DNA of 64,000 nt from positions 1,178,001 to 1,242,000 of the forward strand of contig JBHGNT010000011.1 in NCBI GenBank assembly GCA_043228905.1. The letters are read 5' to 3'. This document shows, piece after piece, positions 1-10,584 of this stretch (position 1 is the first letter of the stretch; every line of letters starts with the position of its first letter). Made by a program: the position numbers and the translations under genes. Under the pieces are notes generated by a model. The model was not told where the DNA came from. It made no database searches and saw only the letters and a program-made list of their open reading frames with translations. Source of the stretch: Azolla caroliniana. Taxonomy: Eukaryota > Polypodiophyta.

Positions 1-1076
1 ACATTGCCACCGTTGGCATTGGCATTGGCATCTTCAGAAATGGTGTTTGCATTACTTGTTTTGGAAGGGGTAACATTCCGATTCGGGGTCGATGAACGGG
101 GTTTGCTTGCTGGGGATGCGTCTCTGAATATCTTGGATTTCACCATTCTTCTCCTTGCCTTTGCAACTGCTTCTGCTTGATCGCTCTGCTGAAGATCTGT
201 GTACACATTCTCTGTATCTTCAGCTATGCTCTTCTCCAGGGTAGTATTCACTGATGCCGTCTTCTCTCCTCCATATAAGCTCGATGCTTTCGCAGAAGCA
301 GAAGAGTAGCGATTGTTGGCAGCCACCGTAGATCTATCCGAGAACCGATTCGCAGACAGTGGCTCCGGCTTGTTCGACCGGTGATCAGACAGCTTCGAAA
401 GCTCTGAAGCACGGTAAGGATTAGCATCGGATGGTTTCAGAATCTCCAAGAGGCGATGATGATGCGAAGGGTAGTCAGTGGAAGGCCGAGGGTTGATCAT
501 CGAGTCAGGAAGCTTATGAAAGTCCGAGTGTCGATGGGAACTAGAATTAGGGTAAGGGTTAGAGATGTGGCTGGGATTAGAGTTAGGGTTAGGGTTAGGG
601 TTAGGGTTAGGGTTTACGCTGGAGCTCTTCTTGGAGATAGGGGCGGTTTCCATGACGATGGATGAATTGGAGGCCGATTGGATGACGAAGCCATTGGTGA
701 GAGAGGATGAGGCGCGAGCGATCAGATCCTCAGGCGTACCCACGCAGGGATGGCGTCCAGGGAGTGGCCGGATCCCAACAACGCGAGGGACAGGGCTCCC
801 TGATTCAAGCCTCTCAACATACACAAATTGACCTAACTGAAGCTTGTCTGAAAGGATGAGATCGTTGTCATGGTCGTCCAGGGAGACATATGTGGCATGA
901 CTGGAGTCGGAGAGCTTGATGTAGAAGCCTTGATTCGGCCATAGATCCCCGCCTGCAAGCGCAGGAACGATCCCGATGACCTGCAGCATCACGGATCGAT
1001 GCTCCCCTGCAACACGGACGTCGGAATTCATGTGCTGAAGGAGCTTGAGCAGGATCCCTGGGTTGAGAGAAGCCAT
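1..1076 (-). CDS. DUF936 family protein, N-terminal part (runs off the window)
   Basis: The minus strand is open from an ATG at 1076 to the left edge, about 358 codons. The protein starts [20 protein letters not shown] and continues with [36 protein letters not shown] and [13 protein letters not shown]. These are the hallmarks of the plant-specific DUF936 domain, covering roughly residues 1-120. After it comes a low-complexity Ser/Pro/Asn-rich region and a basic [14 protein letters not shown] segment, as usual in the middle of this family. An Asn-Pro dipeptide run near residues 160-170 is encoded by TTAGGG-type hexamers at about 570-612. No intron is needed in this span; the rest of the gene lies left of the window. 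The molecular function of DUF936 is not established. The family call is firm, and the C-terminus cannot be assessed. Confidence 0.9.
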   Translation of the reverse strand, partial: MASLNPGILLKLLQHMNSDVRVAGEHRSVMLQVIGIVPALAGGDLWPNQGFYIKLSDSSHATYVSLDDHDNDLILSDKLQLGQFVYVERLESGSPVPRVVGIRPLPGRHPCVGTPEDLIARASSSLTNGFVIQSASNSSIVMETAPISKKSSSVNPNPNPNPNPNSNPSHISNPYPNSSSHRHSDFHKLPDSMINPRPSTDYPSHHHRLLEILKPSDANPYRASELSKLSDHRSNKPEPLSANRFSDRSTVAANNRYSSASAKASSLYGGEKTASVNTTLEKSIAEDTENVYTDLQQSDQAEAVAKARRRMVKSKIFRDASPASKPRSSTPNRNVTPSKTSNANTISEDANANANGGN

Positions 1077-1310
1077 GCTGAAGATGCTGAGAAACGGGAC
1101 ACACAGATCTGATTCTGGGGAGCAGGGATGCTTCTCAAGGGTGTAGGGTTTAGGGTTGGAATGGGGTCGAAGATGGGTTTAGGGTTTTCAGATGTGCAGG
1201 ATGTTGTTTTAGGGTTTTTGAAGAGACAGGGAGAGAGATGGGGTTTAGGGTTTTCAGATGTGCAGGAGGATGTTATTTTAGGGTTTTAAGAGACAGGGAG
1301 AGAGATGGAG
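1077..1310 (-). promoter_or_regulatory. Telo-box-rich leader or proximal promoter of the DUF936 gene
   Basis: Immediately upstream of the DUF936 ATG the minus strand carries repeated AAACCCTA motifs (telo boxes). Two adjacent copies of a unit of about 65 bp are visible at roughly 1172-1236 and 1239-1305. Each contains TTTAGGGTTTTCAGATGTGC, a second TTTAGGG, and a GAGACAGGGAGAGAGATGG tail. Telo boxes are known in promoters of plant growth and translation genes. No transcription start can be placed from sequence alone. Confidence 0.5.
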
Positions 1311-1374
1311 GGGGAGGGAATGGCGCCATCGCTCCATCGGTTTCCCTCCTTTAACGTCGCCCTCTTCTTCTTCC

Positions 1375-1407
<33 letters not shown>

Positions 1408-1494
1408 AGCGTCCGGATTTTCAAACTTCCATCTCCTTCTTCCTAACGGCTATACTCTGTTCTTCTCTTCCGCCCCTGTTCTGCTTCTGGCTTT

Positions 1495-1925
1495 TTGCTT
1501 TCTGCTTTTTGCTTTTTCTGCTTTTCTTTGCCTCTCTTGCTGTTTAAATTTTCTTTTTTTTTGTTTTTCTTTTTTTTTTTTGCTTGAGAGGTTAAATTTG
1601 ATCTCTTTTGCTTTTGGGCTGCCCATTTCTCTAGCTTCCGATCGAAGCAAGCTGCAACCCCTATATATTCATTACTGATTTTTCGGCCCAAATTTTAATC
1701 TCCTTTTCCTTCTTGCTTTTTGCTTTTTGCTTTTTGCTTTTGCTTTTTGCTTTTTCTGCTTTTTTTGCCTCTCTGCTGTTTAAATTCTTCTTCTTCTTCT
1801 TCTTTTGCTTGAGAGGTTTGATCTCTTTTGCTTTTGGGCTGCCCATTTCTCTAGCTTCCGATCGAAGCAACCCTATTTATTACTGATTTTCGGCGCAAAT
1901 TTTAATCTCTTTTCGCTTTTTGTCT
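1495..1925. repeat. Tandem duplication of a pyrimidine-rich segment
   Basis: Two diverged copies of about 200 bp lie at about 1509-1715 and 1749-1925. Both run from a GCTTTTTCTGC-type polypyrimidine block through TTTAAATT, CTTGAGAGGTT, GGGCTGCCCATTTCTCTAGC and TTCCGATCGAAGCAA to AAATTTTAATCTC. A CT microsatellite lies just before the pair (1379-1407). It is probably non-coding DNA upstream of the DUF936 gene; the short reading frames in it are low complexity. Confidence 0.75.
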
Positions 1926-2063
1926 ACTTCAAAGAGTTGGGATCTTTTAGACCAAAACCAAATCTTTTGATCGCCTTCTCGGTGTAGCAGAGAATATTGT
2001 CATTGTCTTATTTATCCCCCCACATCCAACTAATTTACCATGTTAGAAATTTCTCTAGGTGTG

Positions 2064-2104
2064 GTTTAGGGTTTAGCATTTAGGGTTTAGGGTTTAGGGT
2101 TTGA
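2064..2104. repeat. Short interstitial TTTAGGG array
   Basis: About five TTTAGGG heptamers, one of them interrupted (TTTAGCA), occur here. TTTAGGG is the canonical plant telomere unit. The array is far too short to be a chromosome end and lies between genes. Confidence 0.8.
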
Positions 2105-5100
2105 GTGGTCAAAGGGTTTAACCCTCCTGAACCCACAAGTTAAAGTGGCCAAAAAGGCCATATGAGCCATCAAGTCACTTCCAACGGAAAAAAGAAAGAG
2201 AAGAGAACTACGTCATGAGATGAGAAATGTAACATACCAAGGATATAATATAAAGTCTGAAAGCGAAAGATGCCGATGAATAAAATGAATTTAGTAAACC
2301 TTTGTATTTTCCACAAGATGCTTGCATGATTACTGTACAAGAATGCCATGTCTAGTCAATCCTCAATCGCGGCTTATTATATGAGATTCTAGGAACTTGT
2401 AGATATCATGGCTACATGAATGTGACAACCACAATCGGCCTTTGAAATTTTTACGAATCGTCAAGGGGTGTGTGTGTGTATTGATTATTACAATGCTAAA
2501 GTTGTGGCTCGTGTCTCAAAATGAGGTTTGAAGTGGTGCTCATTATAATAACACATGTTTCCGAAATTAGCTGGAGATCATGCACGCTACCTGTTGCCTT
2601 GCTCTCGAAAGCGCAGATTTACAACATCCGCATTGCCGATTTTTTCCCCCTCTCGTTACAAGGAGTGAAAAAATCGAGCGACCATAGCACTGCCTTTTTT
2701 AACTACTCATCGTGGATCAAGATCGGTATGTATTATATAAATGCTATGGATGAGAGCGGAGTTCAAATTTCTACGTGCGGAAAGGTATAACGAAATAGTT
2801 ATCGCTTCTGAAATATTTTGATTCTTTGTCACTATTGTCGAGGTTCAAATGAAAGAACACACGGTGCCCCTACATCTACATATGCTCCAATAACAATTGT
2901 TAAATGAGGTCCACGAAATGTTAGTTAAATGGGGAATACATCCATTAGTGAATATACAAGCTAACATTTATGTATATAAACACGTCAAATGCCGACTCAA
3001 TAATTTAGAAGTTGAAGTTGTGTATAAGATATTATTCGGCAATGCATGCCTACAAATCCACCAAAAAATATTAATGGAGATTTGACCCCAATTGTACCAT
3101 TGGTCTAACTTCAATGCTAATGGTAACTCTCTCAAGATTATGCCATTAACCTTTCAGATGATGGTTATGGGGATTCAAAAAATCATTCATCCCCCTCAAG
3201 CTTCTTATTGGTGGGATTTGAAGCTGTGGCGTTCCATTTTGTATATCGCATAGGCTACTTGAATAAATATCCATCAAGATGCAATGAATCAAGGATTTTC
3301 CTAAATGAATATTGAAGCAAGGAGTAGCCTGAATTCCCCTAATTATACATTTGAATGACAACTGGTGAAACTTGGCTTTAGCAAATGCTCAAAACATTAC
3401 AACTTGTTTTGTGACTTACACCATGCATGGCCCTGAAGCAAGGAGTTGCCTTAATTCCCCTAATTTTACATTTGAATGACAACTGGTGAAACTTGGCTTT
3501 AGCAAATGCTCAAAACATTACAACTTGTTTTGTGAATGTAGGTTGCCATAGTTGAGTTCTTTCATTTGTACATGTTGGAGATTTCAAGTTACTTCCATGA
3601 AAGTATTTGTAGTTCAACTACAAGATGAATTTCACATAGTCATCAATGTCACCGATTTCAAGTTATTCACATAAGCATTTTGTTTTTAATATGAACATCA
3701 ATGCTTAAATGAACTCATTTGATAGGTAATTACCCCTCTTTCTATTTTTAACCAAGGTCAAGTTCTAACTATCAGCTTGAAAAATACTTTGTTGTAGATT
3801 ACAACCATTCCACCTTGTAAAACCCTACCTTTGTCTGATATGGCATGAAACTCTAAATGTAGTTATCCAAAGAACCTTTGAGATTATGCACAACAATATT
3901 TCATTTTGGGTCATGACACAATCTTCAAGCTCATATATAAGCCATAGAGAAAGCGTGTCTATAAATATTTTCCAAGTGTGTCCTCCATAACATCCTTCAT
4001 ATGTATAAACATTCTCACGGCATTATCACAAATTGGTTTTGGTTCACAAGTCAATTTATTTGAGCACATGAACATGCCCTTGAGATACTATTGAGTTATT
4101 GAAAAATTCTCCACCCATATTCCATTGAAATTGTTTTTTTCCTTGACATTTAAACCACAAATACAAGATCCATTCAAGAAGGGCATTTATGGAAACAACA
4201 TGTTGTCATCTGTCTTTCGATCTACCAAGATAAAACCTATTGCTTTAGGTACATAGGCTCAATATATAGAAAGCAATGCATATGAACATATTTTAACAAT
4301 CTATGTTCATTCACTACTTGTCATAAAGCATTTGCGAGGACTCAAACTTGTGTACAACACAAACATTTTCAAAGAGATTCTAGCAATTGTGAATTTGAGC
4401 TATCTCAATAAATGAAGGAAATATCAACATCAGAAACTAAGCATGGCAAGCACCTTCTACTTGGAGTTGCCTAAGCCTTACATAGCCTAGGGTTTATGTT
4501 ACCATAAATCACTCATTGCTATATGTAGTAGGAATAAGAAGGATATAATGTATTGTCATGTTTTAATTTACACAACATTTTCTTCTACAATGAAGTAGGT
4601 TGCAATGAAATTACAATTGATAGGATCAATCATAGAACTATTGAGGCGAAAACATACAATTAAGCATGTTGGTGAATCAACTCATGTTCACTCACCTAAC
4701 AAAGTTATCAATGTCCACAATAGTGCGCTATATGGAGCATCGTACTTACTCTTAGGCAAAGATACTTTTATGGTATTCAAACATCTTCTCTATGTGACAA
4801 ATATAAATTGAATGAGTCAAGACCACTACAGTGAGGTGGGAGTTGTAAAAGAGACTAGAATCGAATAGTTATATCTCTATTAGATATTGTTGACATCATG
4901 CTCACCTTACAAACATAGACTCCACCTTCATGTGCTTTTCTATCCGAGGAGGGCCAACAATGATGATTAGTTCATTGTAAGATATATGAGGTGTAATCGA
5001 GGAAAAATATATGTATAACAATTGTAAATAAATACAGCTTGGAGTAAACATAAGAATCAAAGTTTTGATTGTTTGAACTCTTCAATATAACAATCGTAAG

Positions 5101-6216
5101 ATAAGAAGAAAAGCTTTCTGACTTGACAATGATAACCGCACTGATTTTGTAAAGAACTGTGCCATTTTTCAGATGACATTTACAGAGATATTTGTCAGTT
5201 CACCAATACCTGTTGCATGCATATTTTATTTCTATTTGGTAATGGTTGTCATAGCTATTAGGAAATCAACGTCACTGTCCCTCATAGGAGGAGGCATATA
5301 AAGATGTGATATTATTATATATCTCAAAACCATATTACTGTCTTTAGAGTTAAGTGTAAAACAAATCCGATTCATTCGGATCCAAAAAGATCTCCACATG
5401 TGATCAAGAAAGGCAATGCATCCACAAGTCATCATCAAGCTTAATCCTCAAGTGTGACTCAATCATATGATTCTTTGAAACCACGTTGAGCATGCATGGA
5501 AAACAACGCAGAACCATTCAAAAAGAACACATTCATATTTAATGTTTAATATTTTTTATTTGTATATGCACATGTTTGCATGAGAAAGCAAATCAAAGAG
5601 AAACTAGTAGATATTGCATTAAGTCAATGAATAATCAAATATATAAGTTATTGAAATACATATCATGTGCTTCACTGAATTTGGTTCATAGCTCCAATAA
5701 CCCTGAGAAAGAGAGGGTGAGAGAAACATAGAGATAGAGATATTGTAAGCTACACATATATGCATAGTTTTTTATTAGGTACCAGACATAAATTCTTGTA
5801 GAAAAGATCATCCCATCACAGACACACACACACACACACACTAGTGGAGTGTGTTAAAAGAAGAAACCCGGAAATAAAACCCGCCTACAGTACAGCATTG
5901 GCCTGATGCAAGGCCAACAATCTTCTAAATCTTTAAAGGTATTTTCGCATTGTGGCAAAATAGGTACCTCCATTATTATGACCTATGATCATCATTTTTA
6001 GATCTGGCACATATCAACATCATGTGCTCTTTTATCCACCATATCGGCAATCCCTTGTACCTTCCCCTCTCCCCTCCTCTTCACTATATACATCTTTCTA
6101 TGGGTACTCTCCTTGTAACATATAGCCAACGAACTCCTCTTTTACTTACCACCCTTTTGCCTAAAATATACAAGTCCTTTCGTGTAGGGAATGAAAAAGA
6201 GGCAGACTTATACACA
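2105..6216. other. AT-rich intergenic stretch, no gene recognised
   Basis: All reading frames here are short and none resembles a family I know. The stretch holds one direct repeat (3313-3536), a CA microsatellite near 5821-5841, and AT-rich sequence. The frame at 4605-4811 ends in KHLLYVTNIN, faintly like the segment after the protease of Copia polyproteins, but this is too weak to annotate. Old, unrecognisable transposon remains are likely. Confidence 0.5.
3313..3536. repeat. Direct repeat of about 101 bp, period 121
   Basis: Copy one is 3313-3413 and copy two is 3434-3536. They are nearly identical from TGAAGCAAGGAG through TTTGAATGACAACTGGTGAA to CAACTTGTTTTGTGA, separated by 20 bp. The few differences (TAGCCTG against TTGCCTT, TATAC against TTTAC) point to a fairly recent local duplication. 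Confidence 0.9.
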
Positions 6217-7906
6217 TTATTTAAGCCTCACGACTATGCACGATATGTCATCCTTACTCTTTCTCATTAGTGCGGCCTCCGTCAGCTTTTTTGCAGCTGT
6301 TTCCGGATCTTTAACTTTCCTAATTAAATTTACTGCCTCCTGATTCTCCATCACCTAGAAAAGGAATACAAATTATTCAGGTTCAAATAACGGTTTATCA
6401 TGTAGAAAGGTATTGACATTATCACACTACATAATTATTGCAGTAGAAATCTCTAACCTTCCATAATCCATCACTTGCTAGTATGAGGACCTCATCAGTT
6501 TCATTCAGGTTCATGTCAAGAACATCAGGATCAGAACTTAGATGTACCTTCAAATTCTTATCGCCAAACGCACGTGCAACTGCGAGCTGTCCATCTACTC
6601 TCGGCACGTCACCTAAAAACATTTAAATTTTCAGAGTCTGGCATGTGGTGTCTAGCCCGTAATATGCTGTATGTAGTACGTTATATCTAGTATCCACTAT
6701 GATGTAGTATGTAACACGATGTAATCACATGGTGTATGTAGGATGTGGTATCCACATTATCTTATATTACCTAGGTCTGTGATGTGCATAAGCATGTAGT
6801 ATGTATATCACAACAACAATAATAATTAAGCGAAGCATAAGTGTCATCAAAGATAGTTCGAATTTGCATATGACCAAGAACCCATACCTGGAAGAGTAGT
6901 GACAAAGCCTCCCCTGTTTTCTATGTCTTTTTTCTCTGACTTGGGCTCATGATCTACCGAAAGCTGAATAGCCTCTCCAGCACGGCAAAGAACCGCTCTT
7001 GAGTCACCCACATTAGCTACCAAAAGTTTTCGACCATCGATAAGAATCGCCGTAACTGCCGTTGAACCGCCAATACCTAAATCTGGAGCCTTTTGTAGGA
7101 CTACTTTATCAGTAAGCTCGTATGCTTTGACTATAGCTTGGGTCGGGTTTTCCCAAAACTCTGGCTGCCAAAACAAAATCACATTGCAAATGTCTTCATT
7201 AGATAATATATACGTATATTTTCCTAGATGATTCTGTTTGTGAACATAATGATAGTACAAACACACATGCATTGTTTCCCTATCTATCCGTCTGTGGCAG
7301 TCAATTTAGAATCAGATGTTGGAATTCTGGTCACTATTAGAAACTTGGGGGGTACACAATGTTAAATTATCAAAAAAGTTAGGGATAATTTGTGTTTTGC
7401 CAAATTTGCAATGCCAATCAAGCTACAACTACAAAAAGAAAAAGAAAGAGGAGGCATACCCGGCTTAGTATATTGTTAAAAAGATTGTTCTGTAGATAAT
7501 GGGGAACATCATGCCCAAGGTGACCATCGAAAATGGCAAACAATCCGAGTTCATGATTATTTAGTGGGACGAATTCTGCAACATGGAAATCCTCCATCGG
7601 ATGGTTAGCTTTTCCTTTAACGAGACTGAAACCGTGTGCAATACGATTACTAGTTTTGCTCTTCCCTTTGCCCGTGTCCGAGGAAGATGAAGGCTGCCAT
7701 CCTGCAACCATCTAAAGAGAGCATCCAGAAACAAGATTGGTCATTGACATAGACTGATTAGAACCAAAAAAGAGATGTTTTTGTGTAGATATATGGAAGA
7801 CATCAGTCATACAAACACTCACTACACATGCATACACACACACATACGGAACCATATACAAATATACAGAACCACATACATACATACATAAAGCCACAAG
7901 ACTACA

Positions 7907-7940
<34 letters not shown>

Positions 7941-8282
7941 CAAACCTTCATGCACATAACGCACACAGATACGTACATAGATACACAAGCACATACATAA
8001 AAGTGTGTGCATATACAATCAAGTGCCGGATAAGACTTCAAATCTTAGAGATCATATGCGGATCTATTCCTGTTGGTATACAGGGGTGAGATGAAATAGC
8101 ATGACTTCTTCAGACAGATCCCTTCTTCATCTCCATTATGCAAACGCTTTAAGATCTATCACTGTGTGTGTGTGTGTGTACATATATACAAAAGGGATGA
8201 AGACAAAAGGAACGAGAAGACTCACCTTGAGCTTGTCGAGGACGCCTCGGCTTGGTCGGGAAGCATCGCTGTTGGAAATCAT
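6217..8282 (-). CDS. Protein phosphatase 2C (PPM family), complete five-exon gene
   Basis: Exons on the minus strand are 8226-8282, 7460-7711, 6888-7164, 6458-6612 and 6217-6354. They total 879 nt and encode 292 residues. Every intron is GT-AG and each junction keeps the frame. The protein has the metal-dependent Ser/Thr phosphatase core in order: [66 protein letters not shown], and the C-terminal [13 protein letters not shown]. The Asp residues that bind Mg/Mn (in MED, FDGHLG, SDG and KDD) are all present. Length and motif order match the small single-domain plant PP2Cs, without the long N-terminus of the ABI1/HAB ABA co-receptors. The start is chosen because exon 1 gives a short Ser/Lys-rich N-terminus ([19 protein letters not shown]) typical of this group. 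The substrate is unknown. Confidence 0.93.
7860..7945. repeat. CATA/CA microsatellite in PP2C intron 1
   Basis: Tetranucleotide CATA runs, densest around 7905-7945, with neighbouring CACA stretches, lie wholly inside the first PP2C intron (7712-8225). They are likely length-polymorphic and have no coding consequence. Confidence 0.85.
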
Positions 8283-8830
8283 TGAAAGAGATATATGAAC
8301 AAGAAACAAAGAGATATGAACAAGAAGAAGAAGGGGAGAGAAGGGGGAAACACAGAGAATCAGAGAGAGAGAGAGAGAATCAGAGAGAAATACAGAGAAT
8401 CAGAGAGACAGAGATTGAGAGACTTGAGCCCAAAAAAGAAGAAGGAAAAGAAGAGATGAATTTGGGGGAAAACAGGGGAATAAAAAGGAACACGCAATCT
8501 CAGTCTCCCCACACGCGCTTTGGTCAAATCCCAAGTGCTGACCAGGAACTCATCCTAGTCATCACGTCCACATCAGGGTCCACGTCACAATCTCGTCCCG
8601 CTCCGGTCTCGGCCCTCGGGTCTCATATCTCAAGTCTCAGGTCTCATGTCTCGGGTCTCGGGTCTCGGGTTTATCATTGAGGTGATGGTGGTGGGGGGCC
8701 AGAGTGTGTGGTGCTTCACCTTTGTTGTTCATCATCTCCGAACTCGCCGCCTCGGCCTTTGCTTTGTCTCCTTCCATTGCGAGCGAGCAAGAACCTTCTA
8801 TTGTTCCGATGTTATTCACGTGTCACGTCT
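8283..8830 (-). promoter_or_regulatory. Leader and putative promoter of the PP2C gene with ACGT elements
   Basis: On the coding (minus) strand the first 130 bp upstream of the ATG are CT-rich (GAGAGA on the plus strand, 8318-8420), as often seen in plant 5' leaders. Further upstream, GGTCTC-type short repeats fill about 8596-8670. ACGT motifs of the G-box/ABRE kind occur near 8558 and 8571 and as a pair in CACGTGTCACGTC at about 8818-8830. Paired ABREs are a known feature of ABA-responsive plant promoters; here this is inference only. Confidence 0.35.
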
Positions 8831-9301
8831 CTGGCCTCTCCCTGACTTTTGAGGGGGGGAGTGGTCCTCCTGCTCAAAACTCTCCAAGTTCGGACGAATC
8901 TCTGCTTCGATTTTGTCTCTAGTGCTTCGCCTTGACATCCCAAGCCATACCATGAAGGCTTTCATCATGACATTCAAACATATAAGAGTTCCATCATCGT
9001 TGGTGGTCCTGGAACATTTGGGCTGATAGATCATCAGGTTTCTTAATTTTGCCATCATTAGTTTGAAAATGTGGTCATTGTAGCTTGGTCCCCAATTCAT
9101 GGCATGGTAGGGTTTTGACGTGGCAACATGTTTGTTCACGATAACAACATAAGACACAATGACATTCTCTAAGTTATTTGAGACTTATCGTAAAAGATGT
9201 TATGTCAAAATCTTGGCACAAGCGGATCGACCACATCTCAAAGCTCACCACACTGGTTCGAGTCCACTTACAACAACCTCGGATAATCTACGGGCACAAC
9301 G
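8831..9301. other. No gene recognised between the PP2C gene and the retroelement mosaic
   Basis: The short frames in this interval match nothing I recognise. It probably contains the boundary between gene-proximal DNA and old retroelement debris, but no LTR end or target duplication could be identified. Confidence 0.4.
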
Positions 9302-9742
9302 ATGGCTTTCTTGTATCCTCGTTACAACGGAGAAACCGATGCAGAAGCCCACACCCAATCGTTCCTAAATGTCTAGAGTGCAAACCACGTGTCACAACGG
9401 CTCCCTGAAGCCAAAGCTAATGCTTCTAAAATCGTAGAGTTCAGACTCACTCTCGACAAGCGAGCCGCTCGGTGGCACTCCCTACTCGATATCATGACCT
9501 TTACAGCCTTTGATCAGCTCCGCACGACGTTCCCGCGCTTCTTTCACAGGAGCATTCCGCAACGCGAAATCAACGACCAATTTTATTCCATCCGACAGCT
9601 CCAACAAGAATTGGTCGTCGATTTTAGCCTCCGATTCCAAAACTTACGACGCCAGTTAACATGGGTGACCTACAAAAGTATGGATGATGTTATCAAGAAG
9701 AGTTATGATCAAACTCCCAAAGTTCAAAGGAGCGATGAGTGA
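9302..9742 (+). pseudogene. Retrotransposon gag fragment (Retrotrans_gag type)
   Basis: One frame runs from ATG 9302 to 9742 with an in-frame TAG at 9374-9376. The product has YNGETDAEAHTQSFL, SANHVSQRLPEAKA, LTLDKRAARWHSLL, LRTTFPRFFHRS and REINDQFYSIRQLQQE, the layout of the Ty3-type gag domain. A second copy of the same gag type is at 56581-57190, where the corresponding spot reads TWEANHVSQRL, so the TAG is probably a decayed Trp codon. No zinc knuckle or polymerase follows in frame; at 9745 the sequence changes to an unrelated Copia integrase piece. Confidence 0.75.
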
Positions 9743-9744
9743 GT

Positions 9745-10185
9745 GCGTGTGCAGGAGGCCAAATTGGGAAGCAACACCGCCATCCATTTCCAAAGGAATG
9801 GCACATTAGCAACCAACACCTAGACATTATCCACTTGGATGTTTGGGGTCTTGCAAAAGCGGCAACATTCAGTAGATGCAAGTATTATGTCACCTTCATC
9901 ACTGTTGCTCTCAACACATACTACCCCCAACGGTTTGTGAATGGTGAAGCATTTGCACATTTTTGCAGCTTAAAAAACATGTGGTTAGTCAACTAGAAGA
10001 ACACACCACATTTTGATTGAGCAAAAGCGATAGCTACAATTGTCTACTTGATGAATCAATGATCTTATGTAGTAATAAATTATGTGACTCCACATCCACA
10101 CTTGTATAAGAGGAGGTCAAATATGGCACATTGAAATGTTTTTGGATGCATTGTGTATGAGCTTGTCCTAGACAAGGTATGGACA
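9745..10185 (+). pseudogene. Decayed Copia integrase fragment
   Basis: Broken frames encode IGKQHRHPFPKEWHISNQ, LDIIHLDVWG and KYYVTFI. These correspond to the end of the GAG-pre-integrase zinc region and the first catalytic part of a Copia integrase. Further on, KAIATIVYLMNQ and VFGCIVYELV match the later integrase and linker region in order. Stops and deletions interrupt it. The similarity ends at about 10185, where GC-rich EG-1 sequence begins. Confidence 0.7.
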
Positions 10186-10236
10186 ATGCATTGTGTATGA
10201 AACTTAGAGCTAGTCGGCCTTCTGGACAAGGCAGAC

Positions 10237-10584
10237 ATGGCCCAGGCAGAGGCCGAAGAATGGTACAACGGTACCACGGGAGAGGGTGTGGAGCAAGAAG
10301 CCCTCTCGACTTGTGGAGAAAGACCGGCCGAGGAGGAGGTCGGGAGCGGAGAAGAGCCCTCCACATGGATTCCGAAGACTTCGGCAGTTGAGCATGTGTG
10401 CCGACATAATACCGGAGAGATGGAAGGAGCCAGTGAGGAGTCTTGGCACGATGCCAACAAAGATGGGTTGGAGATGGCCTGTGAGGAGGCCAAGGATGGG
10501 GTCGTGGTGGAGCGAAATATAGAAATGAGAGGCGGCACAGAAGGGAGCGGAGTCGGACGTCGGCCCGACCAAGAGCCGATCTAG
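10237..10584 (+). CDS. EG-family reading frame with GEGVEQ module (115 residues)
   Basis: The frame starts MAQAEAEEWYNGTTGEGVEQ and continues with EALSTCGERPAEEE, PSTWIPKTSAVEHV and EESWHDANKDGLEMACEE. It is acidic with no known domain. The TTGEGVEQ..LSTCGE motif recurs around 11460-11510, again in EG-2 near 46920-46965, and as EEGVKQATLLSCERTT in the EG-3 reading frame at the right edge. EESWHDA..DGWEMACE also recurs in EG-2 near 46150. The recurrence across three elements suggests a genuine element-encoded protein; whether this copy is expressed is unknown. Confidence 0.5.
   Translation: MAQAEAEEWYNGTTGEGVEQEALSTCGERPAEEEVGSGEEPSTWIPKTSAVEHVCRHNTGEMEGASEESWHDANKDGLEMACEEAKDGVVVERNIEMRGGTEGSGVGRRPDQEPI

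Noticed and set aside
2064-2104. Chromosome end
   Set aside because: Only about five heptamers, flanked on both sides by ordinary sequence.
4605-4811. Copia protease-region remnant
   Set aside because: Only a short LLYV-type phrase is reminiscent; no DSGA motif, knuckle or neighbouring domain supports it.
8252-8680. 142-codon plus-strand frame opposite the PP2C leader
   Set aside because: Its Arg/Glu repeats come from the GAGAGA microsatellite; the real gene runs on the other strand.
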